From: Gryganskiella cystojenkinii
Taxonomy: Eukaryota > Mortierellomycota > Mortierellomycetes > Mortierellales > Mortierellaceae
Direction: 5' to 3'
DNA length: 44,889 nucleotides
Assembly: GCA_015852425.1 (NCBI GenBank)
Contig: JAAAIG010000204.1
Coordinates: 1-44,889 of the forward strand
The notes below the pieces were generated by a model. That model was not told the DNA's origin. It made no database searches and worked only from the letters and a program-made list of their open reading frames with translations. The translations under genes were made by a program, and so were the position numbers. Below are positions 11,001 to 22,535 of this stretch, piece after piece. Each line of letters starts with the position of its first letter. Positions within the stretch are counted from its first letter, which is position 1.

Positions 11001-14000
11001 CGCCTCTTTGGAGAACCTCAAGTACGAACTCGAAAGTACCTATGAACTCTTGATGATTACGGAAGAGCAATACCGAGATGTAATTACGTTTTACGAGACG
11101 GAGTTGGACGAGATGACGCGACAGAACCTGTCCGTTTTGACCTCGTACGATTCTGAAAAATCCAAAGTCACGAGCCTTTACTCGATCTATACCCGATTAT
11201 TGGAACAGCTCGAGGAGCTCGAGGCCGAGAATGAGGGGCTCAAGACTGAACTCGAGGAGAAGAAACGTCGAGGACTCGTCAGTCTTGGAAGACTTGTCCA
11301 TGGAGCGATGGGAGGACAGTGGTCTGGTACTCGGAACGGAACTGGCATTTCTTTAGCCAAGAGAAAGGCGGCCCTGATCAAGAAGAACAACGAGTCCCGA
11401 CTCGCAAGCACATCTCTGGACGAGGAACAAGTCTCTCAGAGTGCCGAGCTGGAAGGTTTGCCTCGACCGGCCATGGTCCTCATGGCTCAGGATATGCTCT
11501 CTGAATCGGCAGACCAGTCCAACAGCCAACAAGGGGAAGGCAACAAGGAGGAGGATGAGGAGGAAGAAGAGGAACGGGTCCGTAATCTTCCAAGACCTTC
11601 TTCTCCAACATTGACCATCATGTCTTCAGAACACGAACCGACACTGCATACGATCGCAGTCTTGTCGCAAAAGGTCTCTCTATTGGAACAGGAGCTCTCC
11701 TCCAAAGCTTGTGATATCAAAGAACGTGACCTCCTTGTCGGAGAACTCTCGGAACTGATCGAGGAACAATCCCGGACCTTTGAGACTGAAATCCGAATGC
11801 GCGAAGAGAGAATCGAGACACTGGCCCAAGTTCTGGAACGTGCCGAGAGTGGCGAGCAAGTTCAATCTCTAGTCGATGAACTTCAAGTCAAGATGATGCT
11901 CCACGAAGATGAACAGACCAAGAAACAGAGAATGGAGAGCGGTATCATTTCTGCAAGTCTCTCTGCCGTCGGTGGCGACGAGAGGAGTGGAAGTAACATC
12001 GACTGGTCATTCTTACTCCGAACTTCGGCTGGGTCTATGGTGCTGACTGACAAAGGCGAACAGGATATTGTCGCAAGTCTTCGCAACGAATTGGAGCTAT
12101 CCAGGAGCCAGTCGTCTCGATTGGAGCTGGCGAATGCCAGTCTGAAGGACCGATGGCAACAAACGATAAATCAACTAAAAGAGATACGACAGTCTGAGGC
12201 GGCCAATGCGAGCACACCTAGCAGCAAGAATACCAGTGGCTCTATCAATCTCTCGGGCAGCATCAATTTGGACCCCAACGCTAATGATGGTGCAGAATCT
12301 GTGGTCTCGTCCTCCCTCACGGCGGTCGGACCGCGAGTCACCAGGGTCTTTGTAGCCAAGAAGCGACCCCAAAGTGATCAACAGGACGAACCTCTGATGA
12401 TGACCCTGGACGAGAGCGGTTTACCCCTGGGTGATTCCCCGACCCTAGAAGAAATTGAGCTTGTCTTTGAGATCCTGATGGCGAACCTAGCTGAGATCTC
12501 CCGCGACTCTGAAGAGGCGGATCTTCGTCTTCAGGAATGTGCCAAGGCCAAGGAACAGATTTACAAGCGGTGCCTCTACCTCGACGGTTTACAGCGCAAC
12601 TTGGACGAGAACGTCGAAAAGATTGTCTCGCAACCGTTCAAGCCCGATACACAACCTTTGGATTTCATGCAGGAACAACTAAAACTGCAGACACAACTTA
12701 ACCTGCTCATGTCCCAGGCCGAATCGGTCACAAATATGTATCAAAAACTGAAGCAGGATCTGCAAGATTGCAAAGACGAAAAACTGTCGAGACTCAAGGA
12801 CCTGGATCAAGTCCGCGAACTCATGCGCAAGATTGGTCCCCAAGAACTCTTGCGAGGTCTCTTGGCCAAACTCGACAGTGCGAATCCCGAAGACGGCGGT
12901 ATTGCTGAGGCAAGACGAGAGGCCATTGCCGTCGCTGTCGCTCAGGGGATGGAACTGGCCGCCGAGATGGCCGCAGAGGAAGAAGAGAATGGGACCGGGT
13001 CTCTGATAAGAGGCGACCGTGCTGGTTCTCAACTTTGGAGAAATTCTTGCAGTGTCGTCGACGAGGGCGACGGACAGGACGCCATAGATTCTAGACTCGA
13101 GACGGCATCGATCGATCATTATACTCAGTCGTGCTCTATCAGTGACCACAAACTCTTTATCCAGTCCTTGTGCTCGACTCTTTATGCACTCCAGATGACC
13201 ACTTCTCATCAGATTGTCAGCCTCAAGTCATCCTTGGCGGAGTCGAGAGCTTCTTTGGTCCTGGCGGATCAAGAACTTTCTAACCTGAACGATCAAATTG
13301 CGGGTCTCTATGACGAAGTTGGCACGCTACGAAACCAACTCCGAGGACTTCAACAGGAACTCGACCGGTTGATCCAGCATCGCAAGGCCGAGGTCGAAAA
13401 GGTATGGGAGATTGTGGGCGAGGTCCGTTTGACGAACGGAGTGGCTACCAGTGGTGGGAACAGTAATGCAGGTGGCATGGATAATGACAATGATGACGAA
13501 GGTTCCGTCTCCAGTGCGGAAACGAACCGAAAGAGCGCCTCGATACAGAGTCGAGCTCTAGCTACTTCGGCAAGATATTCGACGGCTCTACAAGTGACCG
13601 TAGTTGGATCCGCAGGTAGCACGACAGTGGTCGGCGGCGAGACCTCGACCGAATTTGGACCTCATAGCAACGTTGAAGGAGATACCGCCGGAGCAGTCGG
13701 TGAGATCGGTGGTGGTCACGATCGTGACTCTGCTGTGGCACGATCACTGTCCATCTCTCGTGCGGAACGCGCCTCTGTTCTTCGTCGAATCTCTTCTCCC
13801 CCAAATACTTCCGAGAATGATGAAGAGACGATGAGCAACGGTGCGATCTCTCGAGCGAGTCATGATTTTTCCGATCGCGGATCAACTGCTGGAGCTTCCA
13901 CCTCAGAAATGGATCGTCATGCATTGATCTCAGCCGAGATGGAGAAACTTCGAGGGGTCCATTTGCACCTGCTGTCGACCATTACAGAGTACAAGAAACA

Positions 14001-14823
14001 GATTACGGTCGTCAAGGATCGCAACCTGAAATTGGTCGCGACGCTGTTAGATCGAGAACGTGTTCGTCTCTGGACTGCAGATGGACAGGACGAAGTTATC
14101 AATGCCATAGTTGCGACCAACAACTCGTCATCATCGTCGACTACTGCCTCTGGAAATGGCATAAACAACAGCAACAACACCGGATCGTATGGATACAACG
14201 GAAGCTACAATGGTTACCGCACGGGCGGCAATGCCTCGAGTTCAGTCGGTGCGATTCATTTGGGAGGTGAGCCAGCGGCCGTGACAGCCTCGTCTTCGTC
14301 ATCGAACCTCCTCAACCCCGGCATCGCTGCAGGCACTAAGAAGCATCATCATCTCAGTTTGACCGCAGCAGAGGATGGCATAAAGTTGTTGAGATGTCAG
14401 CTCGACAGGATTCGTCAATCCGAGATGACCCGGTTCACAGAGATGGGCATCGGTCTAACCATGAACTCTCCTGGGCTTTACCCTCCCCCCTTCTCCGCCT
14501 CGGGTTCCGATTCCGGTGGTGGTGGTCTCGGTTCCCCAGGTAGCTTGGGCATGACCCTGCCCGGTGGACGTGTGTTTGGAAGTGGTAGTCTCAGTGGTCG
14601 TAGTGGCGCACCTAGATATGGATCAGGAGCCAAAGGCAAACGAGCGAACGTTGGTACAGCTGGTATGGCGACGACCAGCGAAGGATCAGGCGAGAGTGGA
14701 GGCCATGACAAAAGTGGTAAAAACTCTTCGAGTTCCTCATCGGCACCTCAGCCATTTACTAGATTCGAAGCGACCCTGTACTCAGATCTCGAGCACCGGT
14801 ATGGAGGACAGGGGGGGTTTTGA
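8008..14823 (+). CDS. Giant ankyrin-repeat / coiled-coil protein, five exons
   Basis: Exons 8008-8282, 8413-8711, 8872-9035, 9308-10601 and 10691-14823 join in phase to give 2,054 residues. The start MNLAQAVASNDLAVVKELC opens directly into an ankyrin helix. Ankyrin units are visible at about residues 1-30, 60-95 (GATPLNLAVLNGNEEIVRVL), 140-215 (GITPLCLASYLGKDVVVKCL), 365-385, 430-480 and 605-670 (HGNTPLHFAVEYG). Low-complexity Gly/Ser/Asn inserts separate them. From about residue 780 the protein is mostly acidic coiled coil with heptad patterns (LEQLEELEAENEGLKTELEE), broken by Ser-rich linkers, and it ends in a Gly/Ser-rich tail with FTRFEATLYSDLEHRYG. No catalytic domain, DNA-binding domain or membrane segment is seen. 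The layout suggests a scaffold or tether at membranes or cytoskeleton, but I do not recognise the family. Intron 3 has two possible acceptors (see findings). Confidence 0.88.
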
Positions 14824-15025
14824 GATCCCTTTTACTGGTCTTTCACGTTTCCTAGATACAAAAATAATCGCAGTTCTTCCTTAATAATTTATACCACAGT
14901 AAATTGTTTTCGGTACAAGATGGGTATCGTAAATGATCACTGCCACTTTTATTAGGAAGGAAAGAAAACGTCAGGCGTATCTTCGTCACCTACGTCGAAT
15001 ACGCTACTTTAATACAAAAAAGATG

Positions 15026-17389
15026 TTAGATAGCCTTTGGATCCAAGGCGAGTCTGGCCAGCTGCTCCTGAGCCTTTTTGTATTTTTCCGAGGGGATCTG
15101 GGGATCGACTTCACTGATGCCACGCTTGGGTACCTGGGGGAGGAACGAAGCCTGAGGTCGGCTTTTGGCAGTCTTGATGTATCCTTGGATCTTGATGGAC
15201 TCGGGCATGTAGTTGAAGACCAGGTACCTTAACATGCGTTCGAACCAAGTCTACGGAATATCGTTAAACAAACGTTCAAAAAAAAACCATTGAATAGCTA
15301 AGCTACGAGGTTTTTGCTTCCCCCAAGGTGACTAGCACCTCATGCCTCCATTCGTCTCTGTCTGTTTTGTACATTCGTAGGGCATTTGTCGTTACCTGGC
15401 CAAAAATCAACTTGGCTTGGATCTTGCTGCCATTATACTGTTCTTTCACAATAGGGTATCGCTGAGCCTTGAAGGATCGGAAGGCGTCCTGGACACATTC
15501 GTATTTGTTGGCGGACATTTCATAGATGCAATTGGCCAAGATTACGGCGTCTTGCATCGCACTGACCGCTCCTAAATAGTTGACAGGGTGAAGGGGTACG
15601 ATACCATGTCAGAAATGGCAATAAAAAATATATATCTTTTTTTGTCAGTAGTTTCGTCCTGGTCATGCTCTCCTTTTCATTCTCACCTTGTCCTAAACTA
15701 GGAAGGAGCTAAAAAGGTGGATATGCGTAAAATCATTGCGAATGGTTAGAACAACGATAGCGATAGAGTGGTTTTACACAGAACATTGCATCTATAGATT
15801 ATATAGGTTGATTTGTCTTGTGAGTTCAAATACCTTATGGGCGGCTATCGATAGGAGAGAAACACGACGAAAGGAATTAGTAATTTTGTCCCTTAAGAGA
15901 ACAGCCATCTGGAGATATAGGCAAAATATCGAGAAATTGTTACCATCGCCAACCAAGACAGTGCGACCATGGTGCCATGTCTCAAAGAATTTGTCCTCAA
16001 GGTAGACTTTGGAGATCCGCTCGTCCGGGGTTGCGTCAATAAAGTCGCCAAGGGTACCATACGGCGTCTTAAATTCACGGACCTGGTCAATCATCTTCTT
16101 GTTGGTCTCTGGACTCCAACTCGAGACCCTGAACTTCATGGTCGCAAATTCAGCTGCAGTCAATTGAAGCTGTGCACTCCAACAGAATCGATTGTCTTTT
16201 ACAGTGAATGACGTCCAAGTGTAAGAATTTCCGAGGCCAATCATTTGGGCCATCTGTGTCTGGGGCAACTTCAGATCGGGATACTTTTCAGGGTCAAGCC
16301 GCTCTGTGGTACCGACCATGGTAATGTAGCCTCTAGCGAGCTCCTTGGCGTCTTTGGAGGGAAGGACATTTTTCGCTGTCAAATCTTTATAGAGGTTTTG
16401 GCGCACAGCACTGTTTGAGAATAAAAATAAAAAACGGGCCAGGAATTGAGGAACACGCGATGAGGAGCACGCGAATATTCGCGATTATTCATCAAAAACG
16501 AATTATGGTTATACCTGTAGGTACCGTCAGCGCCGACCAAGATGTCGCCATGGATCGAGGTATTGTCAGCGAAACGGACCAAGACCCCATCCTTGTTTTG
16601 CAAGGTGGTCAAGACTTTCTTATTAAGGAATATCTTGTGATCAGGGACCAGTCCTAAGAGGAGCTCATACAGTCTTTGTTGACAAACCAAAAAAAAAAGA
16701 AAAAAAAATGAAAATGAAGAAAAACTGTTATTGAGCAAGAAGGACGAGGTGGAGGTTGGTTCCTATTGATCTTTGGGCAATTTTGACATACTTTGGTCTT
16801 TGGAATATTAAGAATTCATATCCTATGCTGTTGTTCCAATAAGGCAACAGAAGAACAGAAAATGAAAAGACTTAGTTGCCTTAGTTGTCATGTATTAAAA
16901 GCTTGACAGAAAGAATATCGTAGAGTGACAATATCTTACAGCTCTTCTTGGCTCATGTGAATGTCCGCGATACGGTTCATATCTCCATCATAGAACTTGG
17001 TCCCGAAGCTGGGGAGAGAAAATTCCAAGAGCTGCTCGTAGATCCCGAGTTGCTCCATCAACGGCATGACACTTGCGTTCAGGCACATCACCGAACCTAA
17101 CTCGTTGTGAGCAGTTTTTTTTTTTTTTTTTTTCGTTTTCAGTTGGTCGTCGAGGAAGGGAGAATGAGATTCGAGTTCCAGTCTAGAAAACATGCACGCC
17201 TTTTCTTTTTCTTTTTTTTTTTTAGTTCCTGTTCTTACCGAGAGCTTTGACCTCATTCATGCGTTCAAAGATCATGTAGGGTATTTTAATCTTTTCCAAA
17301 AGCGCTCCGAGGATCAGGCCTGCGATACCCGCGCCGATAATCAGAACCAGAGGTTCCTTTCCAGGCACATGAATTTTTTTGTTTGTCAT
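15026..17389 (-). CDS. FAD-dependent monooxygenase (PHBH / salicylate-hydroxylase type), nine exons
   Basis: The exons on the minus strand are 17389-17239, 17096-16940, 16827-16792, 16673-16515, 16410-15944, 15844-15834, 15708-15687, 15571-15396 and 15250-15026. All phases agree and give 467 residues. The Rossmann motif IIGAGIAGLILG (GxGxxG at 19-24) with the ribose-binding Glu in IFER (E42) binds FAD. GDILVGADGTYS holds the DG motif (D164-G165). The GD motif GDAAHKLLPSLGQGA (322-336) is assembled from exons 5, 6, 7 and 8. Exon 6 is 11 nt and exon 7 is 22 nt. Exon 3 (36 nt) supplies GYEFLIFQRP, normally just before the LYELLL helix. Such enzymes use NAD(P)H and O2 to hydroxylate or epoxidise aromatic or isoprenoid substrates; the substrate is not deducible. 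No transmembrane segment is obvious. The gene converges on the ankyrin gene, with 202 bp between the stops. Confidence 0.93.
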
Positions 17390-17919
17390 AGAGAGCTCGA
17401 CGTGTGCTGAGTGAATAGGAGAGTAAGACGAACAGAATGAGTGAAATAAAGATGACGTTCAAAGGAGATTTGGAAATGGAAGTTGACTCATTCAATGAAC
17501 GATTTATAAGGGGAAAGAAAGAAAAGACGTTAAATACAAAAGAAAAAGAACGTTACGAGTGATTGCTGACAAGGAGAGTGGAGGAGAAGGAAAGAACGAA
17601 GGGAGACCTGGTTTTCTTGGTGGTCGTTAAACCGACGGTCTGGGGTGTTTCGCTGCTGCTGTTGTTGTTGTTGTTATTGTTGCTGTTGTCCTTGATGTCC
17701 CCTCACTCTCACTCTGTTTTTGCGCTTCGTGTGACATTGATGTTCTCAAGCATCCATTGACAAGGTCAAGAAAAAAAGAGCAAAAAAAGTTGGCCACAAA
17801 AGAAAATATGCGGCTCAAAATGAAGAAGAACACTGACCAATGTGGCACATTTCTTGAAAGTCAAAGTGAAAAAAGGTGAACATAGCACAGCATTGGGACC
17901 AAGGCGCCCCAGCGGGAAC

Positions 17920-17944
17920 AAAAAAAAAAAAAAAAAAAAAAAAA
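17920..17944. repeat. Poly-A homopolymer tract (25 A)
   Basis: This is an uninterrupted A run in the spacer between the helicase and the monooxygenase. The length of such runs is prone to sequencing error. Confidence 0.9.
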
Positions 17945-18580
17945 TTGGGCTAAACCACTGCCTTCTTTCTCATCGGGGTCAGTCCAAAAAGGATTATTGC
18001 TTTCGTGCTTCTTTTCACAAGAGAACCAGCTTTTAGACGCTGGAATGCCCTCGAACCATTATTATTGCTTCGTGCTCTCAAGTTCCAGCGTTTGAAAAAG
18101 AAAAGCTCTGTTGCAACGGCGTACTGTACACAGTGGGATTTCTCATCGACCAGGCAAAGTGGATGCACTCGTCGATGGCAGTGCATGTGTGTTTGTTTGG
18201 CCTTTTTTTGTGAAAAGCAACTGTGGAACAATCGTTGACTGGAAGAAGGGCCACAAGCTTGTCAACGGAGATGTATGATGAAGCAGCAAGCAGGTTTGGA
18301 GTCTTTTCTGTCCTTTGGACCTTCTATTGTGTCCGCATGTGCATGGTCGGATTGGAGTCGAAATCAATTGTTCATTGCCAGGTTAACATGTCCCCTGTTG
18401 AAAGTGTAAGACACAATTGAGGCAGCAAATCGATCTTTTAGCCGAACGTTAAGAAAAGAGCTTCTCTGGGAAAAAAGAAGGCGCACAAAGTTGAGAGCAA
18501 ACAAAAAAAAAAAAAACTCAAAAAATAAATCTAAACGCACAGGGCAATCATCAAAAGATCGCAATGTTGGGTATTATATT

Positions 18581-18820
18581 GGAGGATAAAAGAGTGGCGA
18601 AAATTTCTATTCTCAAGGATGAGGTATGCGGGCATGGTTTGGCCATGACCATTAGGCCACATGTCGTTCTCGCTATCAGGCGCTCTAAAGGGTAGTTAGC
18701 CTAGGCTGTTCCTCGTTTCTCGACTTGAGGTAAAAGAGTAGCCTGTGGACGGCTGTGGGCATTTTGGACTAGGCCACGGTGAGCATACGCCCTGATATAG
18801 TAGAATGAGAGTAGTTAAAA
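18581..18820. repeat. Imperfect direct duplication in intergenic DNA
   Basis: Two segments share the same order of blocks. The first (about 18581-18700) has GAGGATAAAAGAGTGGC, GGGCAT, TAGGCCAC, CTATCAGG and GGTAGTTA. The second (about 18726-18820) has GAGGTAAAAGAGTAGCC, GGGCAT, TAGGCCAC, CCTGATATAG and AGTAGTTA. Spacings differ by about 30 bp. This could be a decayed tandem duplication or repeat-element remnant; I see no terminal repeats or coding capacity. Confidence 0.35.
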
Positions 18821-18992
18821 GCAACTCATGATGCAAGGGAACTTACAAACCATTGTAAGCTCCATTCAGCAACTTTAGTAGTTTTAAAATAAGGGAGAGT
18901 TTCTATGCCCTCAGGAAGAGCAAGCCATGAGCTATGTGATCGTACTCAGGGTGCATTGCTTTTGGTGGCGTTTAGGCATTTTTAATTATTTA

Positions 18993-20908
18993 TTATTCGA
19001 CATGCTCAAAAGGCTCGATTGGCACATTCAAGGTATTAAACAGCGTCCTGGCACGGTCCTCAAGATGATCATCGTCTCTCAGGATCGTGACCACAGTCCC
19101 CTTTTGACCCATACGACCGGTTCTTCCAGCCATATGCAGATAACTCGAAGGTGCAGAAGGGATACCCACAATATAGACGTGCGACAGACCCGGAAGATCC
19201 AATCCTCGTGCATTGGCCTCATGTGCCACATAGATGCCCTTGGGACTTACACTTCCCCCTGACTGTTGCAAGCTCACAGTCGACTGGCCACTCTTACTAA
19301 ATGCACCACCGATCTGCTTCACAGGTAATCCAAAATCAAACTCGAGTCGAGTAGCGACTTGACGGAGACTGAAGTTGGAGCAGAAAAAGATGCAGGCGTT
19401 CTGGACCTTGTCGAGCATACAGGCCATGGCTACACCCTCGAGCATCCGATCGTCGTCGTCCTTGAACTTCTCGACCGCCGAGAGAGTCTCCCCCGCATCT
19501 TTGTTACCACCAGGAACCTTGTGGGTCGAAATTTGGTTCTTTTTCCATTCCAAGTCCTTCGTCTCGTCCTTCCACGCCTGATCGGTTGATTGCCAGTCTC
19601 TGTCATCTTCTTGACCGGCAGAGGCTGCAGGTCCTCGCTCGTTCCAGGGCACAGTCGGCGTCATACGTATATTTCGAACAGACTCAGGCCCGACAATGAC
19701 ACAGTGATGACGGATTCCTGTTGGAAGCACGACACTCTTGGTCGTATCGACCCATTCTGGGTTCTGAATCCAGTCCTCGGTCTGGAGCCAGTGGCGAATA
19801 GGTCGATTCATGGTCGCTGAGGCGACTACAAACTGGATCCGGTTCCGAGGCGCCGTGGAGAGTGTTTCTTGAGTATTTGCCTCTTCCTGGTAACGTCCCG
19901 CTGCTTTGGCAGAACGTACAATCTCTCGGATCGCCAACTCGGCATTGGTTGGATGAACGTCTCGAATGGCAATCTTTTTCAGACTGGCAAATCGATTGGG
20001 TAGTTGGATCAGATTATCGACCTCGTCCAAGACTAGAGTCTCGATCCCACTGAGATCCAGAGCGCCTTGTTCGATCAGGGTCCAGAGTCGGTTAGGTGTC
20101 GCGACAAGGATATGGGGTAATGCCTGTTGAAGTGTATCGAGTTGCTTTTGTTCCCGCTCATATTTGATTTTTTTTGCCGTCTTCTTGGAAAGCGGGGTTC
20201 GTGCGGATTCAGAGTCAGAGGACGGGGATGATGAAGGAACGACGACGGCTTGAATCAGTTTGTTGAATTGATCTTCATTCTCGCTCATAGAAGGAAACAG
20301 TTCGCGAGTCCAAGCCAAGAGTTGAAAGGCCAGTTCTTGATTCGGGACAATGACTACAGAGGTGATCCCTGACCGTCCTGCTGCGTCCTTGGCTCGAGGT
20401 TTGCTGAGTAAAGAGAGTAGGATTCCAAAGGTCTTGCCTGACCCTGTGGTGTCACGAATTAAGACGTCTTGATTCCGAAGGATAGGTGGTATAAACGACT
20501 GCTGGAGAAGTGTTGGTTCCTGAATCGACATCCTGTTCTTGAGATTCGCGGCTAGAGGAGGGTAGATACCTATTGACTGGGTAGTAGACTCAATGCCGTC
20601 AGTCAAAGGGGTTCATTTTTATAGTACAACGCGCACAGGCGCACTAGATCGGCTTTACAAGATTCAAAGCGGAGAAAATTCATTACCTCGAAAGCGGCCT
20701 TCGCTGCCGGTGTTTGAGTCGAATGGTGCCTTGGAAAGGATGGCAGGTGTCCCGGGGGATATTTATGAAGGCGCGATGATGTTGAGGCAAGGACAAGGCC
20801 ACGGGGTGTGGACAGGAAAGTGTTGTTGAGCGAGTAACGAGTGGCGGTTCCGGAGAGCAGTGCACGAATGCAAGGCTGTAACTGCCTTGCAGTTGCTCGG
20901 TGATTCAT
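18993..20908 (-). CDS. DEAD-box ATP-dependent RNA helicase, probably mitochondrial (MRH4/DDX28-like)
   Basis: Exon 1 (20908-20687, 74 codons) and exon 2 (20576-18993) join in phase 0, giving 601 residues. The N-terminus (MNHRATARQLQPCIRALLSG and on through HHSTQT) is rich in Arg, Ser and Leu without acids, a classic mitochondrial presequence. Helicase motifs follow in order: a Q-motif region (PTLLQQSFIPPIL), motif I DTTGSGKT (about 116-123), motif II as VLDEVDNLI (DEVD instead of DEAD), motif III SATMN, motif V ARGLDLPG and motif VI HMAGRTGRMG. A charged insert with Ser repeats sits between motifs Ia and II. Such enzymes remodel mitochondrial rRNA during large-subunit assembly; assigning that role rests on the presequence and general similarity. 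A second acceptor 12 nt upstream would add four residues (STTQ) and keep the frame. The gene is divergent from the snRNP gene at 21288. Confidence 0.9.
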
Positions 20909-21287
20909 GGCAGGAATGGACTGGAATGAATTGATGAATGGCCAATGGTAAAAAGCGAGTAAAGACAAGAAAAGTTCGAGGACTCTAGGAAAGGGAATAA
21001 CAGTTTGAACAGACAACAGAGAAGGGCGAAAGTTGAAAGAAAAACGACAGTCACTCAATGAGACAAGCCACCGAGCGTTGAAAAGAGACCCAAGCGATCT
21101 GTGCCCTGCAAACGCGCCACCATCCATCTCTTCTTCGCATCCGACATCAACTTCAGCAATCTCAGGAACACACTCTCAAAACAACACACTACCTACAAAC
21201 GTCGTCCAGTCGCTGCATTCAACTCATTTGCTCGAGTCAAGGAAACTCTATTCATTCAGTATCAAACAAAAGCGTCGCGTCTCACCA
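20909..21287. promoter_or_regulatory. Bidirectional promoter between helicase and snRNP genes
   Basis: These 379 bp separate the two divergent start codons, so both 5' UTRs and promoters must lie here or overlap. The plus-strand frame is open from 21033, but its translation before MQDITMAEPEG is not protein-like and includes mixed low complexity. No TATA box is seen. Confidence 0.55.
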
Positions 21288-21948
21288 ATGCAGGACATAA
21301 CCATGGCAGAGCCTGAAGGCTTCAACCAGGCAGAGAACAATGACACAATCACCACCACGGGAGAAGGCAACGGAGACGCTGATGCCTCAGCCTCGACCGA
21401 GAACACACCCGAAGCCACTCCCTCATTATACATCAAGAACCTGAATGAAAAGATCAAGCTCGAGGGTAATGTAACATTCTTTGACTTCATTGGGTCCAAA
21501 ATAACCTGAGCAACTACACCGACTGACTCGTTTATAACGCCTCTTTTTGCAATAGTCTTGAAAAAGTCCCTAACTACGATCTTTGGACAGTACGGCGAGG
21601 TTCTTGATATCGTGGCTCATTCCAACATCCGTATGCGTGGACAGGCTTTTGTGATCTTTGGGGACAGTCAAGCAGCGACCAAGGCCATGTCAGAAGTTCA
21701 ATCTTTTCCTCTCTATGGCAAACCCATGGTAAAAGAGACGGCAATATATCCCCAGAGCAAGGATATAGTCATTTTGATCTACTGGGGTTTATTTCTATCC
21801 GTCTAACCGCTGACACATTCTTTTATTCTGGTATCACAGGTGATCCAATACGCCAAAAGCAAATCGGATGTCCACGCCAAGAGGGATGGTACATTCGATC
21901 AACATCACGCCGAACGTCTTCAGAGAAAAGGTTCGCCATCCACACACA

Positions 21949-21988
<40 letters not shown>

Positions 21989-22535
21989 TATACACAGATC
22001 AATTAGTAACTCGTAATCGTGCTCTGTGACTATTAACACCTTTCTCTCTATCTTCGTAGAAAAATTCGCAAACGACTTCAAGCCGAAAAAGATTCAGGCG
22101 AGAATCCAGGCAAAGAAACAGGCTTTGGCGCTGGAACAACAAAAATTGGCGGAACAACAACAGCAACAGATGCTCATCCTTCAACAACAGCAACAACAAC
22201 AACAAATGATGGCGATGCATGGCGTCGGAGGTGGCGCATTGCCCGTGGGTATGAGTGCGCCCGGAGGTGGTGTACCGATGGTCCCAGACGAGTATTTGCC
22301 CCGGAACAGTATCCTTTTCTTGCAAAATTTGCCACACGATATCGCCGAAGCTCAGTTGGTCGCACTCTTTCAACAGTACCCTGGCTTCAAGGAGGTCCGT
22401 ACGGTTCCTGGCAAATCTGGAATTGCTTTTGTGGAATACGATAACGAATACTATTCTGCAGCGGCCAAGACTGCGTTGGCGGATTATCAGATTGCACCCG
22501 AACACAAGATGAAGGTGACCTTTGCCAGGAAGTAG
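21288..22535 (+). CDS. U1 snRNP A / U2 snRNP B'' type RNA-binding protein (two RRMs)
   Basis: Exons 21288-21465, 21556-21728, 21840-21930 and 22060-22535 join in phase to 305 residues. RRM1 has RNP2 LYIKNL and RNP1 RGQAFVIF inside the signature MRGQAFVIF, followed by KPMVIQYAKSKSD. This order is diagnostic of the U1A/U2B'' family, which binds the loop of U1 stem-loop II or U2 stem-loop IV in the spliceosome. RRM2 (about 225-305) has ILFLQNLP and SGIAFVEY and ends AlaArgLys at the stop. The linker is Gln-rich. With a single such gene visible, it could serve U1, U2 or both, as the fly SNF protein does. I chose the ATG at 21288; the in-frame ATG at 21303 (MAEPEG) has the better context (ACCATGG) and is equally possible. 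It shares a spacer with the divergent helicase gene. Confidence 0.95.
21941..21988 (+). repeat. Compound (CA)n(CT)n(CA)n microsatellite in intron 3 of the snRNP gene
   Basis: An alternating CA block, then CT, then CA fills much of the third intron, starting ten bases after the donor at 21931. It is likely length-polymorphic. Confidence 0.9.

Larger units (their letters stand above)
17390..18992. other. Intergenic region (upstream of the monooxygenase, downstream of the helicase)
   Basis: This 1.6-kb gene-free stretch contains a run of CTG/TTG triplets near 17650-17690, a 25-base A tract (17920-17944) and an imperfect duplicated segment near 18581-18820. Short frames occur on both strands, but none has family-like sequence or convincing splice support. 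The part next to 17389 presumably holds the monooxygenase promoter. Confidence 0.5.

Noticed and set aside
2418..17389. Carotenoid oxygenase and FAD monooxygenase as one biosynthetic cluster
   Set aside because: They are more than 10 kb apart with an F-box gene and a large ankyrin gene between them, and no other pathway gene is present.
17563..17760. Plus-strand frame with a run of 12 Leu resembling a signal peptide
   Set aside because: The run is encoded by a CTG/TTG microsatellite and the flanks are not protein-like.
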